From: Eutreptiella sp. 'Long Island Sound 2002'
Lineage: Eukaryota > Euglenozoa > Euglenophyceae > Eutreptiales > Eutreptiaceae
Direction: 5' to 3'
Length of the DNA stretch: 64,000 nucleotides
Assembly: GCA_964036045.1 (NCBI GenBank)
Contig: OZ038390.1
Coordinates: forward strand, 34,922,379-34,986,378
Positions 14,286 to 24,616 of this stretch are shown in pieces (position 1 is the first letter of the stretch; every line of letters begins with the position of its first letter). The translations under genes and the position numbers were made by a program. The notes under the pieces were generated by a model. The model made no database searches. It was given only the letters and a program-made list of their open reading frames with translations, and had not been told where the DNA came from.

Positions 14286-14970
14286 AAGAGCCGCACCCTG
14301 TTTTTTTCACTTTTAAAAAAGTTTTGTAACTCTGTTAAAAATTCGATCGGGGTCCCTATTACGATTTTTTCCTTATACGAAAAAAATAGGGTGCGGGTTT
14401 TATAGGGTTACCTAAAGTTACCTAAGGTTACCTACAGTTACCTAAGGTTACCTAAGGTTACCTACAGTTACCTAAAGTTACCTAAAGTTACCTAAGGTTA
14501 CCTAAAGTTACCTAAAGTTACCTGAGGTTACCTCAGGTTACCTAAAGTTACCTAACGTTACCTATCGCCAAAGCCGCAACCTGTTTCTTTCACTTTTAAA
14601 AAAGTTTTGTAACTCTGTCAAAAATTCGATCGTGGTCCCTATTACGATTTTTTCGTTGTATGAAAACAACAGGGTGCGGGTTTTATAGGGTTACCTAAAG
14701 TTACCTAAGGTTACCTAAAGTTACCTAAGGTTACCTAAAGTTACCTAAGGTTACCTATCCCAAAACCCGCAACCTGTTTTTTTCACTTTTAAAAAAGTTT
14801 TGTAACTTGTCAAAAATGCGATGGTGGTCCCTATTACGATTTTTTCCTTATATGAAAAAAAAAGGGTGCGGGTTTTGTAGGGTTACCTAAAGTTACCTAA
14901 GGTTACCTACACTTATCTAAGGTTACCTACAGTTACCTAAGGTTACCTAAAATTACATACGACATGATAT
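14286..14970. repeat. Satellite: three modules of GTTACCTAAG array plus ~170-bp spacer
   Basis: Each module has a conserved spacer (CCGCAACCTGTTTTTTTCAC, then TTTAAAAAAGTTTTGTAAC, then GGTCCCTATTACGATTTTTT and GGGTGCGGGTTTTATAGGG) followed by a variable number of 10-mers of the type GTTACCTAAG or GTTACCTAAA. The 10-mer runs are at about 14407-14564, 14690-14758 and 14881-14955. Further modules lie at 17106-17400 and 23818-23940. The modules therefore bracket the genes at 15.2-16.2 kb and 17.4-23.8 kb. Confidence 0.9.
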
Positions 14971-15175
14971 CCTGGTCATTCTAACAGGATACACGCACTA
15001 GGTATGTATGACTATGACCCGAGGACTCGTAATGCTCGCAGATAAACAACACGCATCATTAGCCATCAGAAGATTCTTGTCCTGCAATCATACGATGTAT
15101 TCAGTCTGCGGTGCAATGGATTCGACCCCCCCCAAAAAAAATAAGAATAATGATAATATAATACAATAAAATAAA

Positions 15176-16219
15176 ATGACATATATGAATCTGAATCTGC
15201 AAACTGGTCTCAAACTTTGTAAGGCATTGGACTCCGGGGGTCCCGATGCATTGCAGCCTTTCGAAGTCCGGGCGCTATTCAACATAGCAATGACGCTTGA
15301 TATACACGCGGAAACCACATCCGAGATATGCGGGAAGCTGAGTACATTATTCGACGAACTGCAACACGCAATGGACAAGGTAGAGAACAAACACCCAGCA
15401 CTACACAAGTTGTTGAGGTATCTGGGGATGTCATTGATCTTTGCCATACGTGTTGAATCCTGCAAGCAACAGGCAACAGCGGTACATCCCAATCAAATGG
15501 CCACATCTACTACTACAGCACAATGTGAAGTTCGCCTACTACAACGAAACCCCGAACTAGGGCGGTTTTCAGACGCGCGTTACTTCGCTGTTGAGAACGA
15601 AGACATCCGAGGGGATGCGGCAGCCTTTGCAGACGATCTTGATATCATCAAAGGCGTGTGGAATGCTATACTAAAGAACCGACACCACGGGAGGCAAATA
15701 TATAAGACAGCTACATTCATCCTAGGTGACTCCGGTGCCGGTAAAGGGACGGTGACACGACAGATCATACAAAACAATAAAAATCTCAAACAAGGCACGT
15801 GGGGCGCACTGTACTTCAACACGGATGATGTCATGGAGCTGTTGCCGGGGTATACCAGTCTTTTAAAAATGGGTTCCATGAAAGGTGTACCAATTTCAGA
15901 CATGGACGCTGCGGCGATTTATCATGAACCAGCGAAGGCCATAGCCAGCTTGCTCAGAAAGAGGGCACTTGAACTAGGAGAGTCGATCATCTTTGATGGC
16001 ACTGGTTCAAACATAAAGAAATTAGAACGGATGATCAAGACGTTCAAGGAGGAAGGCTACATTGTCAATGTCATTGCCGTGGCCGCGCCGGCAAACATCC
16101 GACAAGGAAGAGTGGCATCTAGGGCCGTGCACACTGGCCGTTTTGTACCCCCCTGGGTCGTACAGAAGAGAAGATCAAAAGGACAATGGGACATGTACTT
16201 GACAGATTTGAAGAAGTAG
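15176..16219 (+). CDS. Zeta-toxin-type P-loop kinase-like protein, 347 aa
   Basis: A single uninterrupted frame from ATG to TAG. The first ~170 residues are helical and unrecognised. From about residue 180 there is a P-loop NTPase: Walker A GDSGAGKGT, then FNTDDVMELLPGY, a helical segment with YHEPAKAIA, and FDGTGSN about 85 residues after the P-loop. This order (P-loop, acidic D in a TDD patch, hydrophobic-FDGT strand) is that of the zeta-toxin family, whose bacterial members phosphorylate UDP-activated amino sugars. Eukaryotic relatives exist with mostly unknown roles, so the substrate here is unknown. No antitoxin-like partner is visible next to it. An AT-rich leader with runs of A and TAATA precedes the ATG. 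It sits between satellite blocks and differs in base use from the GC-rich flanks; viral or lateral origin is possible but unproven. If TAG is sense in this genome, the frame would continue 22 codons past 16219 to a TGA. Confidence 0.75.
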   Translation: MTYMNLNLQTGLKLCKALDSGGPDALQPFEVRALFNIAMTLDIHAETTSEICGKLSTLFDELQHAMDKVENKHPALHKLLRYLGMSLIFAIRVESCKQQATAVHPNQMATSTTTAQCEVRLLQRNPELGRFSDARYFAVENEDIRGDAAAFADDLDIIKGVWNAILKNRHHGRQIYKTATFILGDSGAGKGTVTRQIIQNNKNLKQGTWGALYFNTDDVMELLPGYTSLLKMGSMKGVPISDMDAAAIYHEPAKAIASLLRKRALELGESIIFDGTGSNIKKLERMIKTFKEEGYIVNVIAVAAPANIRQGRVASRAVHTGRFVPPWVVQKRRSKGQWDMYLTDLKK

Positions 16220-17105
16220 TTTTTGGTTGACAAATTCGTGGTTTCAAGTAACCACTAGTCGATGACAGTGCGGTGACCAGATTTGTTGCCTGTTTGTAAA
16301 CCGCAGACCCAAAGATCCTACCGTAAGCGGTCTACTAGCACAGCTTGGTTGTGTGTTGGCGCCACGCAGGTACCGCCCCGGTTTCGTTCCCCTTTTTGTA
16401 CCACATCATGACCGGTGAAACGCACGCAAAATACCACATCACGACACTTTTTCGCGCTGTATTTTGCGTGCATTCACTGGGGTGTGTGCCCTTTTTTACC
16501 TTCGTATGCATTCGGGTGAGATCCCACCCACCACCCAATACGAAGCAGAGCAGTACCATTCTCTTCTCATCCTCCCTCTGTCTAACTGGATGCTGCTGAT
16601 ATGTACGCCTCCACGGGTCTGTGATCCGAGGTGAACGCATCCTCTCCGGACCGTGCGGCCCATGGCACCAATTGCCCTCCGTCACCGTGTCCCCCAAACC
16701 CCTTTGTCCGATTCCAAAAAACCTTGCCGACGTTGGTGCCCACGACACAGCCCTTGGGCTAGTCATGTCGATCCACGCCGTGCATCGCGGCATTCTTCTG
16801 GGGGCCCAGGGGGTTCATCAGTGTGGGTGCTGCCAACACACACCGTTCCTTGGACACGGGCACGATGGTCTCCCCGTATGCCCGTTTCCATGTTTGGTAG
16901 TACATTGCTCCTGTGCACACACACCACGGCGGATGCTGAAAGCCTTATTTGGGACACGGTGTTGCACATTCGCTGCAGGTGCGAGACCGAACGGTGGTGA
17001 TCCATCCCCACTTGGTGCTGGTAGGCGGTGGTGGCCCTTCCCCGCCGCCGCCTTTATCCGGCTATTACATCGAAAAGGGTCAATCACATGACGACGGCGT
17101 TATCC
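16220..17105. other. No gene seen; small hairpin at 16422-16471
   Basis: Open frames here are short, lack recognisable motifs and differ between strands. A 12-bp inverted repeat (GCACGCAAAATA at 16422-16433 and its mirror at 16460-16471, 26-nt loop) could form a hairpin downstream of the kinase gene. I see no other structure. Confidence 0.5.
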
Positions 17106-17400
17106 CTGAGGTTACCTAAAGTTACCTAAGGTTACCTATCCCAAAAGCCGCAACCTATTTTTTTCACTTTTAAAAAAGTGTTGTAACTCTGTCAAAAATT
17201 CGATCGTGGTCCCTATTACAATTTTTTCCTTGTATGAAAAAAAAAGGTGCAAGTTTTATGGTGTTACCTACACTTACCTAAGGTTACCTACAGCTACCTA
17301 AAGTTACCTACAGTTACCTACAGTTACCTAAGGTTACCTAAGGTTATTTATCCCAAAAGCCGCAACCTGTTTTTTTCACTTTTAAAAAAGTTTTGTAACT
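17106..17400. repeat. Satellite modules, GTTACCTAAG family
   Basis: Two further copies of the spacer (at about 17142-17258 and a partial one at 17350-17400) around 10-mer runs at 17110-17138 and 17262-17347. Same family and orientation as 14286-14970. The array stops where the direct repeat and the 18-23 kb coding unit begin. Confidence 0.88.
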
Positions 17401-17519
17401 CCACATGTACCACCGGTGCCAAGCATAGAACATTGGAAGAGAGACCAATATTGTCCGGTTACCGGTGGCAATTTTAGGAAATCAGTACCGACGTGCATGC
17501 GATATGCGTCGGTCCGTCG

Positions 17520-17665
17520 CTTGGAAGTTTTCGAAAACCCTTGGAAAGATGCTCGGAAGGTTTGGCAGCCAGATCGGGTCCCAAAACGCAACCAATATCG
17601 GTAGGAATGTTCCATGGGCTTCCCAGCCGACCGTGCCGGGGGAGCTCGGAAGAAATTTTTCAGCC
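17520..17665 (+). repeat. ~145-bp direct repeat, left copy
   Basis: The segment from CTTGGAAGTTTT through GGAAAGATGCTCGGAAG, GGCAGCCAGATCGGGTCCCA and TTCCATGGGCTTCCCAGCCG to GGGGGAGCTCGGAAGAAATT recurs at 23533-23672 in the same orientation with few differences. The pair flanks the 18-23 kb coding unit like the ends of a mobile element, but no LTR signature (TG...CA) is clear. Confidence 0.85.
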
Positions 17666-17699
17666 CGAACCCAGTGGAATTTGGGTTGGATGCTTGGTG

Positions 17700-17960
17700 C
17701 CTACCTTGCCTGCAAGATGCCATGGAGAACAGCACGTTTAAGCCAATGTTTGTCTACCCTTTGTCTGCTTTGCCTACAAAACTGCATGGAGAACACTGTG
17801 CTCAAGCTTATGATTGCTTCCCCTTTGTCCTCCTTTGTGGATTTGGACTTTTGCTTTTGGCATGTGCAACGCCAGTTTGATCCTTGGTGGCTGCTTTGCC
17901 TACAAACTTGCATCAAGAACACTGTACTCAAGCTGATGAATGTTTGCCCTTTGTGGCTTG
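17700..17960 (+). repeat. Three diverged ~65-bp repeats upstream of the 18-kb gene
   Basis: The pattern CTTTGCCTACAAACTTGCAT, then AGAACACTGTACTCAAG, then a CCCTTTGT end occurs near 17703, 17770 and 17897. The copies are spaced irregularly. They lie just upstream of the first ATG of the 18-kb gene and could be 5' UTR or promoter sequence; nothing shows which. Confidence 0.7.
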
Positions 17961-18091
17961 TGAAGCTTTGTGCCTGCTTTTGTGGTTTTCTTTTTGCATG
18001 TGTGTCGCTTTCTCACCTAGGCCCCTTTGAGTAGACTCACTAATGTATTCCATTTTTGTGCTCAGAACACTTTTTGTCACCCGCAAGAGAC

Positions 18092-19523
18092 ATGTCTAAT
18101 AGTCAAGGCAGTGCCGCTAATGCCTCGTCTTCGTCCGCTCAGCCCCCCCAGCCCGTTTAGCAGCTCCCGGAACCAGATTTGGAGCTTGAGGGCGAGCTCA
18201 TTGACGCGGACACAGCCAATACCGAAGTTCCCGAACCGGGTGATACACAATCGCGCCTCCAACACGCCCTAGCAGCACTGTGCCTGTGGCATAAGCCGTC
18301 AGAGACCATTGAACCCAGAATGCTAAGGGTTTTTTTAGCCAGGGTCGTCCCTAATGCATACCGTATCCAGCCGAAGGATACGTTGCTGGCTGTGCTTATG
18401 CATAAGCATTTTTCAATCCCTGTCTTGACGACACGGGAGGCTGTGGGCAAGACAAGCCCCAGCAAACATGAGACTTCGTACGGTGTACAATACAAAAACC
18501 TCTGCATTGTTGGTCCGGATCCGAAATACAACATAGACCGGACCTTTGCAGAGGAATCTGAAGAGAGGCTGCGTGTACATTACATGTACTTGAAATCAAT
18601 AATGTCCACACACCTGGACAGTACCATTCGCGAGTTAAAGTGGACCCAGAGCGATGTAGTTACTTGGTTCAAAGAGGCCAAGATCAAGAAGCGGTCCAAA
18701 AAAGTAGTTACCTGCAACGTGCAGTTCCCCCCCCTCTCATTTATTCATGTTCTGTTCGAGGTTTTGAGGGTTATCATAAACGATGCCTTCTGCGAGTCCC
18801 CACATGCAACGATTCACAGCGCCCTCAGACCCACCATCACGGGTGCACATGTGGTAGAGGTTTTCGGGGAAAAGGGAGCTGGCGGGTGTGGGACCAAGCC
18901 CCCTCAGGCACGTGGGAAAAGGTGGTTACCCCCCCCCGACGGTGAGGTTTTCAGAACAGACCAGCAACCCACGTACCATGCGCACGGTGTCTTGTGGGGC
19001 ATTGAGTTTCTTTTGGCCTCAGCCCCCAAACCTTCTTCCAAGGGCGCACCAAAGCGGCGGCGACTTACCATCTTAGGTGCATGGTTGCAGGCCAAGGGTG
19101 AGGTCCAGGGCCAGGTTGAGACCGCAGAAGCCCCCCCCCCCCCCTGCCTAAGCTGGGGATGCACTGTGTTGGGCCTTCATTAGCCCTCTTTTTCGCTCTG
19201 ATGTCTTCCATCTGTGCTGCCCTGGCTGCCCGCGCCCAGCCACCAGCTCCTGCCGCCGTCCCCATCTCCTCGGGTCGACTGGCCGAACTTGGGAGTGGGA
19301 AACCCCAGCGCCGGTAGCAGTGCCGGTGCTAGCAACCCTTCGCCAGCCACCCCCGCTTTGTGGGAGGCGCCAGCAGTCGGAGGAGCAGCAGGAGCAGCAG
19401 CAGCAGGGCCCGCCGCCGCAGCAGAAGATGCGGAGGATCCCAAGGCCATGCAGGGTGCCCACTGTGCAGCTTTGTTGGCGGCTGTTGCAGCTGTGCAAGT
19501 CCAAATGGTGCTTGCACAGCTGA
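18092..19523 (+). CDS. Unrecognised protein, 5' part (with in-frame TAG)
   Basis: ATG at 18092 opens a Ser/Gln/Pro-rich N-terminus (SSSSAQPPQPV), meets TAG at 18158-18160 and continues in the same phase as QLPEPDLELEGELIDAD. It stays open for over 330 codons to TAG at 19181. The body includes VFLARVVPNAYRIQPKD, SKHETSYGVQYKNLCIVG and a Lys-rich segment (KEAKIKKRSKK), and ends basic (APKRRR). A TGA at 19199 separates it from an Ala/Pro-rich stretch in the same phase (about 19205-19523) that ends at a strong donor, CTGA|GTAAGA, at 19524. An intron between these two stretches is likely but I could not place it. The protein belongs to no family I know. Its position inside direct repeats suggests a mobile-element protein. 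Confidence 0.55.
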
Positions 19524-20882
19524 GTAAGAAGACAGTGTCCTGGTTCGCGGCCGGGGCACGCTACGGGCCAGGGGGGGAGGGGGTGGTGGTGTGGGTCACT
19601 CGGGGGGCCGTGACCCCCCGCAAGCAAGTGGAGCATCGTCCTTTGAAACCAACCAAAACACTGGCGCAAAGGGAGGGGGCGGATAGTCGAGCACACTTTG
19701 GACCCTTGGATCTCGAAACGGGTTGGAGCAATCCGGGCAAATGAAGGTTCTGGTGGAAGGTACCGGTTGGGGCTTTCCATACATGGTTCCTTTGAAACCA
19801 ACCAAAACAGTGGCGCAAAGGGAAGGGGCGGATAGTCGAGCACACTTTGGACCCTTGGATCTCGAAACTGGTTGGAGCAATCCTGGCAAATGAAGGTTCT
19901 GGTGAAAGGTACTGGTTGGGGCTTTCCATACATGGTTCCTTTGAAACCAACCAAAACAGTGGCGCAAAGGGAAGGGGCGGATAGTCGAGCACACTTTGGA
20001 CCCTTGGATCTCGAAACTGGTTGGAGCAATCCGGGCAAATGAAGGTTCTGGTGGAAGGTACTCGTTGGGGCTTTCCATACATGGTTCCTTTGAGACCAAC
20101 CAAAACAGAGGCGCAGAGGGAGGGGGCGGATAGTCAAGCACACTTTGGACCCTTGGATCTCGAAACTGTTTGGAGCAATCCTGGCAAATGAAGGTTCTGG
20201 TGAAAGGTACTGGTTGGGGCTTTCCATACATGGTTCCTTTTGAAACCAACCAAAATAGTGGCGCAAAGGGAGGGGGCGGATAGTCGAGCACACTTTGGAC
20301 CCTTGGATCTCGAAGCTGGTTGGAGCAATCCGGGCAAATGAAGGTTCTGGTGGAAGGTACTGGTTGGGGCTTTCCATACATGGTTCCTTTGAGACCAACC
20401 AAAACAGTGGCGCAAAGGGAAGGGGCGGATAGTGGAGCACACTTTGGACCCTTGGATCTCGAAACTGGTTGGAGCAATCCTGGCAAATGAAGGTTCTGGT
20501 GAAAGGTACTGGTTGGGGCTTTCCATACATGGTTCCTTTGAAACCAACCAAAATAGTGGCGCAGAGGGAGGGGGCGGATAGTCGAGCACACTTTGGACCC
20601 TTGGATCTCGAAACGGGTTGGAGCAATCCTGGCAATTCAAGGTTTTGGTGAAAGGTACTGGTTGGGGCTTTCCATACATGGTTCCTTTGAGACCAACCAA
20701 AACAGTGGCGCAGAGGGAGGGGGCGGATAGTCGAGCACACTTTGGACCCTTGGATCTCGAAACTGGTTGGAGCAATCCTGGCAAATGCAGGTTCTGGTGA
20801 AAGGTACTGGTTGGGGCTTTCCATACATGGTTCCTTTGAAACAAACCAAAACAGTGGCCTACTGCAATCTTCTGTTTCCTAG
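19524..20882 (+). other. Putative 1,359-nt intron carrying a minisatellite
   Basis: The donor is GTAAGA at 19524. The acceptor is a pyrimidine-rich TCTTCTGTTTCCTAG ending at 20882, with TACTGCAAT upstream as a possible branch region. Joining 19523 to 20883 keeps the phase (A + GC gives Ser, then Thr-Met-Phe-His-His), linking the upstream Ala/Pro-rich part to the downstream frame. Most of the intron is the 149-bp tandem array. Confidence 0.7.
19622..20858. repeat. Minisatellite, 149-bp unit, ~8 copies
   Basis: The anchor ATGGTTCCTTTGA recurs at exact 149-bp spacing (19783, 19932, 20081 and onward). Units differ by a few substitutions only. Words in each unit are CAACCAAAACAGTGGCGCA, GGGGCGGATAGTCGAGCACA, TTTGGACCCTTGGATCTCGA and GGTACTGGTTGGGGCTTTCC. 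Because 149 is not a multiple of three, a single reading passes through all frames; long minus-strand frames across it are a by-product. It lies inside the putative intron. Confidence 0.95.
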
Positions 20883-23106
20883 GCACCATGTTTCACCATG
20901 AATTTGTTGTGAACAACCATGCTATATGGGTGAAGGGGGAGATCTCCAAGCTGGAGGCATTCGCCAGCATATGCCCTATTCCAGCTGATCAATTCATGGT
21001 GTCAGCCTTTGCCATGAACTTCCCCACGGCCACCCCCTTGGAGGCCATGGACCTAGACCAGCTACAGCGCCCCCCAAGTGGCACCTTCACAGTTGTGTGT
21101 AGGTCCCTTGGCCCTTTGCCTACCACACAGGCCACATCAGTCACCCAAGCACCAGAGTGCCAGGCTGCTGCACTTCGCCTTCGCCATGAGCATGTGGTGC
21201 CAGCCGCTGTCTTGCGCACCTTAGACCATCTCCAACCAGGGGTTGGTTGGTCAATGGTTGCTTTAAGGCAACAGGAGGACCTGCATCTTCCTGCAGTGGA
21301 CTACTCCCTGGACAACAGGAAGTTGTTACCACAGCTGTGCCACCTACTTCTACAGAAGTGTGGCTCATTGGCTGCCCAAGGCCGGCAGAAACCCCAACCA
21401 CCCCATGCCACCCTGACCTTAGGCCTCTACGCAGACGGTTACCAGCCCCGGGGCCGTCCAAATATTAACACAAAAATCAGTATAATTGATTTCAAGGGAC
21501 ACTGGTTCCCAATGTCTGGCAATGTGCCTAGGTGCACAGACATGTTGACCTAGCAAGAGCTTCCCAAGGTCAGTGATTGCGAGTGGCTACCCAAACAAGC
21601 AGAGGCCTTACAAGCCCTGCCTTCTTGTAAATTTAAGCACCGTATGAAGTATGCTGGTGCAGTGTACAACACCACCCTGCAGATGAGGCTCGGGGCAATC
21701 ACTGCCGATCACCACCATTTGTGGTCTGAGTGCCGACAAAAGGGCTGTGTGGCGTGTCCCTGGGTGAATAAGGATGGGGCGGGAAAACTCTTTTTGCACA
21801 AAGGGGGACGTCTCAATGGTGTGCGTGGGTCCCATAAGTTTCAGGGGGTTTCTAACCTGGAAGGGGTATATAATGTGCAACCTGTATTGCACAACACCAA
21901 AGGAGTAGCCTCCAGGATCCTGGGTGTCATAGGTCGAACACTACCAGCGCCCTACAACCATGACCTGCTCCAGGTCATAGCACATGTGGCAAGGAGGTAT
22001 GATCGTGGATCTTTGCCACCTGATAGGAGGCAGCACATGCGTCACGTACGAGGTAGATTCCAGGCAGGCATTAGCCTCACAGGTCGCGAGGCCCGCACAG
22101 TCATGGGCAGACTAGCAGGGGGTATGGTGCTCCCCCTGCCTTTCCATTCCTTGGTGGTGGCATTTTGCCACATGGTGAATCTATGCTATGGTTGTAATAA
22201 CCTGGCAACTGTCACATGGCAAGCTATGGGGATGTTGTACACATATATTGTGCACATCATCCCCGAGTTTGCTGAAGAAGGTTGCACTGCAACCTTATAT
22301 ATGCATGGGTGGTCCCACACATGGTTTAATCCACGGACACCCATACTGTATTCCGATGAGGCCGGCGAGCGGGATCTCAGGGTGGCCAAGAGATATGCCC
22401 CCGTGACTAGTACCAGGCAAGATGCCAGTATTAATGAAAGTTTGAAGCATGAGCTGTATCAAAAGTTCGTGCAGAAAAAAAAGAAGATCCCCTGTGCCAA
22501 AATTTGGGTGCAACGAAACGCTGTTCTGGAGGCATGCATGGTTGCTGCCAATGCCGTGTGGCATGTGGTCTGCCAACGCCTCTTGGAGCATTTGCTGCAT
22601 TTCCAGAATGGAGGTGGTTGCTCCCTATATATGCACCCAGACGCCCGTTCGGTGAAATGCACCTTTCCAGGTGCAAATCCCGAGAGTGATGTGGTATGTG
22701 TGTGTGGGACCTGTGGCTCAAAGCGTGGTGTCCGTCAATGGGTACCACTGGACAGGGAAGCTGTCTGCAAGTAGCCCAAACTGGGTTTGAAGAGCCGTGC
22801 CACATTTAAGTCCTGTGCTGCACGCCGTAAGGCGCTGAAGGACAAGGGAAAGGGTAAGGGACGTGTGGGGCCCGTCCCTCAAAGCAAAGTTTCTAACCCT
22901 GCGACAGTTGATATTGTACCCCCTTCGGAGGGCGAGGACAGTGCTGCTTCATTTCAAGGTCCTACGGGTTTGAACGAGCAGCAGCGTGTTCAACCCATGA
23001 GACGTACGAAGTTGGCGCGTGTACCCATTGTTGATAGCGACATTGAGCAGCAGCTTGTGTGCCCTCGTGGCAGTGGCAGTAGCAGCAGTAACAGTCGCAG
23101 CAACAG

Positions 23107-23145
<39 letters not shown>

Positions 23146-23386
23146 TGATAGTGGGAGCAGTAGCAGTCCTGAGGATAATGATTCGGATGATGATGCTGTG
23201 CACCTATCTGGTGCCTCCACAGCAAGTGCCTCAGATTCTTCCTCATCATCCAGTGACAACCGTGAACCGCAACCTCAACCCAAGAAGTATCGCCGTGTGG
23301 TGGTGGATGTGGATGCCATGTCAAGCGATGGCTGTCCTGTGCAGATGCTCAGCGAAGGAGAGTACAGCATTCACAGTTCAAGCTGA
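20883..23386 (+). CDS. Unrecognised large protein, 3' exon with two in-frame TAGs
   Basis: Downstream of the acceptor, ATG at 20888 (MFHHEFVVNNHAIWVKGE) starts one phase that stays open for 2.5 kb, broken only by TAG at 21551-21553 and 22772-22774, and ends at TGA 23384-23386. The middle has a Cys/His patch (HHHLWSECRQKGCVACPW), later CNNLATVTWQAMG, then LYSDEAGERDLRVAKRYAP, and near the end CVCGTCGSKRG. The C-terminal 200 residues are Lys-rich, then a poly-Ser/acidic tract (CAG/AGC-type repeats at 23070-23170) and QPQPKKYRR, like a nuclear protein. The SDEAGER..K stretch is weakly like the last acidic motif of some DDE transposases; I do not claim membership. If TAG is a stop, it breaks into three pieces of about 222, 406 and 203 codons. 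Confidence 0.6.
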
Positions 23387-23532
23387 AATGAACAGGCAAG
23401 CCACTGAGCATTCACATTTCAAGCATAAGTGAACGGTCATGCTTGTCTTTTTGTGTGTTTCTTTGCTAAGGTGTGCGATTTGGGAACCAAGAACGGTGTA
23501 GTTCATCGTACCAAAAACCGATGGAAAAACGC

Positions 23533-23672
23533 TTGGAAGTTTTTGAAATCCCTCGGAAAGATGCTCGGAAGTTTTGGCAGCCAGATCGGGTCCCAAAACG
23601 CAACCGATATCGGTAGGAATGTTCCATGGGCTTCCCAGCCGACCGTGCCGGGGGAGCTCGGAAGAAATTTTG
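23533..23672 (+). repeat. ~145-bp direct repeat, right copy
   Basis: Same orientation as 17520-17665, sharing GATGCTCGGAAG, CAGCCAGATCGGGTCCCAA, ATCGGTAGGAATGTTCCATG and the CCGACCGTGCCGGGGGAGCT run. The two copies diverge outside this core. Confidence 0.85.
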
Positions 23673-23817
23673 GCTGGGACTTCCGAGATCAACCCTGCAA
23701 TATGAGTCCCATTTGCTGAGCATGAATGCTGAGCATCCCCAAATATCCTGAGCAATATGCTCAGCATTTTCCTGCCATTTTTTACCTTCTATGCTGTGCG
23801 TCCCAGCACCATGTGCT

Positions 23818-23940
23818 GTCGAAAATTCGACCGTGGTCCCTATTACGATTTTTTCCTTATATGAAAAAAACAGGGTTTATAGGGTTACCTAAGGTTACCT
23901 ACAGCTACCTAAGGTTACCTAAAGTTACGTAAGGTTGTAG
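23818..23940. repeat. Satellite module, GTTACCTAAG family (short)
   Basis: A truncated spacer (CGACCGTGGTCCCTATTACG and ATTTTTTCCTTATATG) followed by five 10-mers. It closes the 17.4-23.9 kb unit on the right, in the same orientation as the modules on the left. Confidence 0.85.
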
Positions 23941-24244
23941 TGTTTCATGTAGCTCAAAACTAACTGTAGCGGGATTGGTTGCAATTTACTTATCAAATTA
24001 TGCAACAACGCATTGGTAAACACCAAGAGGTCTTAGAAAATCAGATGGTTTACAAAGGGGCCAGTGGGGATAGACAAAAACTTAGTAATCATTGCTTGTG
24101 CCTGCTTGCACCTCTGTGTGAACTATCATGTATGTTGCCGTAGGAATGTGATTATGGGACCTGCCCACTGGGTAGGTTCCGGCACGGTGACTCGAGCATA
24201 AGTTTCCTCCCGTTTTGCAGTTAGCAGTCTTGCGTTGTTCCAGT

Positions 24245-24616
24245 ATGGCACGTCCCAGATACGAATCTCATCTACGGTTCCCAGAAACCGACCCTTTCCC
24301 GGAGTACGGTGGCGTGGAGCCAGAAAATGAGGAGGATGGTTTCGATCGCTACTCCGTGCGGGTGCGACAAGCTCTGCTAGATATGCGGAGTCTAGCGCAG
24401 GTGCGACAGGTGGAATGGATGGTCCGGTTGCTGTACAGCCGAGGTACGGGTGGTGCAGCCATACCGGGCGCTCAGGGCAGAGCCTGCATGTGGCTACCCG
24501 GCAACGTGCGGCAACAGGTACAGATAGCCCTCATCGATGCGGTTTCTGCAGGGTTTGTCACAGTGTCTCGTGGAAAATATCAACTAACCAAAGAGGGCCG
24601 ACAGCGCTCTTGCTAA
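24245..24616 (+). CDS. Small protein, 123 aa, possible winged-helix
   Basis: ATG (MARPRYESHLRF) to TAA. The N-terminus is acidic/aromatic (PETDPFPEYGGVEPENEED), followed by helices (RVRQALLDMRSLAQVRQVE). The C-terminal segment QIALIDAVSAGFVTVSRGKY, with QLTKEGR after it, looks like helix, strand, turn, strand of a winged-helix DNA-binding fold. The start is the first ATG after a possible acceptor at 24220. The family is not recognised and function is unknown; the reading is intact and codon use looks natural, so a real gene or exon is plausible. Confidence 0.45.
   Translation: MARPRYESHLRFPETDPFPEYGGVEPENEEDGFDRYSVRVRQALLDMRSLAQVRQVEWMVRLLYSRGTGGAAIPGAQGRACMWLPGNVRQQVQIALIDAVSAGFVTVSRGKYQLTKEGRQRSC

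Larger units (their letters stand above)
23387..24244. other. 3' flank with direct repeat, satellite and no gene
   Basis: It contains the right copy of the ~145-bp direct repeat and one satellite module, then ~300 bp (23945-24244) in which I see no feature apart from a T-rich stretch ending CGTTTTGCAG at 24220, a possible splice acceptor before the next small gene. Confidence 0.6.

Noticed and set aside
14400-14960. Internal telomere repeat
   Set aside because: The 10-mer CTTAGGTAAC only partly resembles TTTAGGG and is tied to a long non-telomeric spacer.
15176-16219. Toxin-antitoxin operon
   Set aside because: Only the zeta-type domain is present; there is no antitoxin-like frame beside it and the surroundings are eukaryotic.
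19148-20824. 558-codon minus-strand protein (MESPNQYLSPEP...)
   Set aside because: It follows the 149-bp minisatellite through successive phases and has no non-repeat support; kept only as a curiosity.
21540-21560. TAG at 21551 as the end of an intron (CTAG acceptor)
   Set aside because: It cannot be excluded outright, but the bases before it lack a pyrimidine tract and no paired donor keeps the frame obviously better than simple continuation.
22949-23324. Minus-strand poly-Leu or poly-Cys frames
   Set aside because: They are shadows of the AGC-rich poly-Ser tract of the plus-strand gene.
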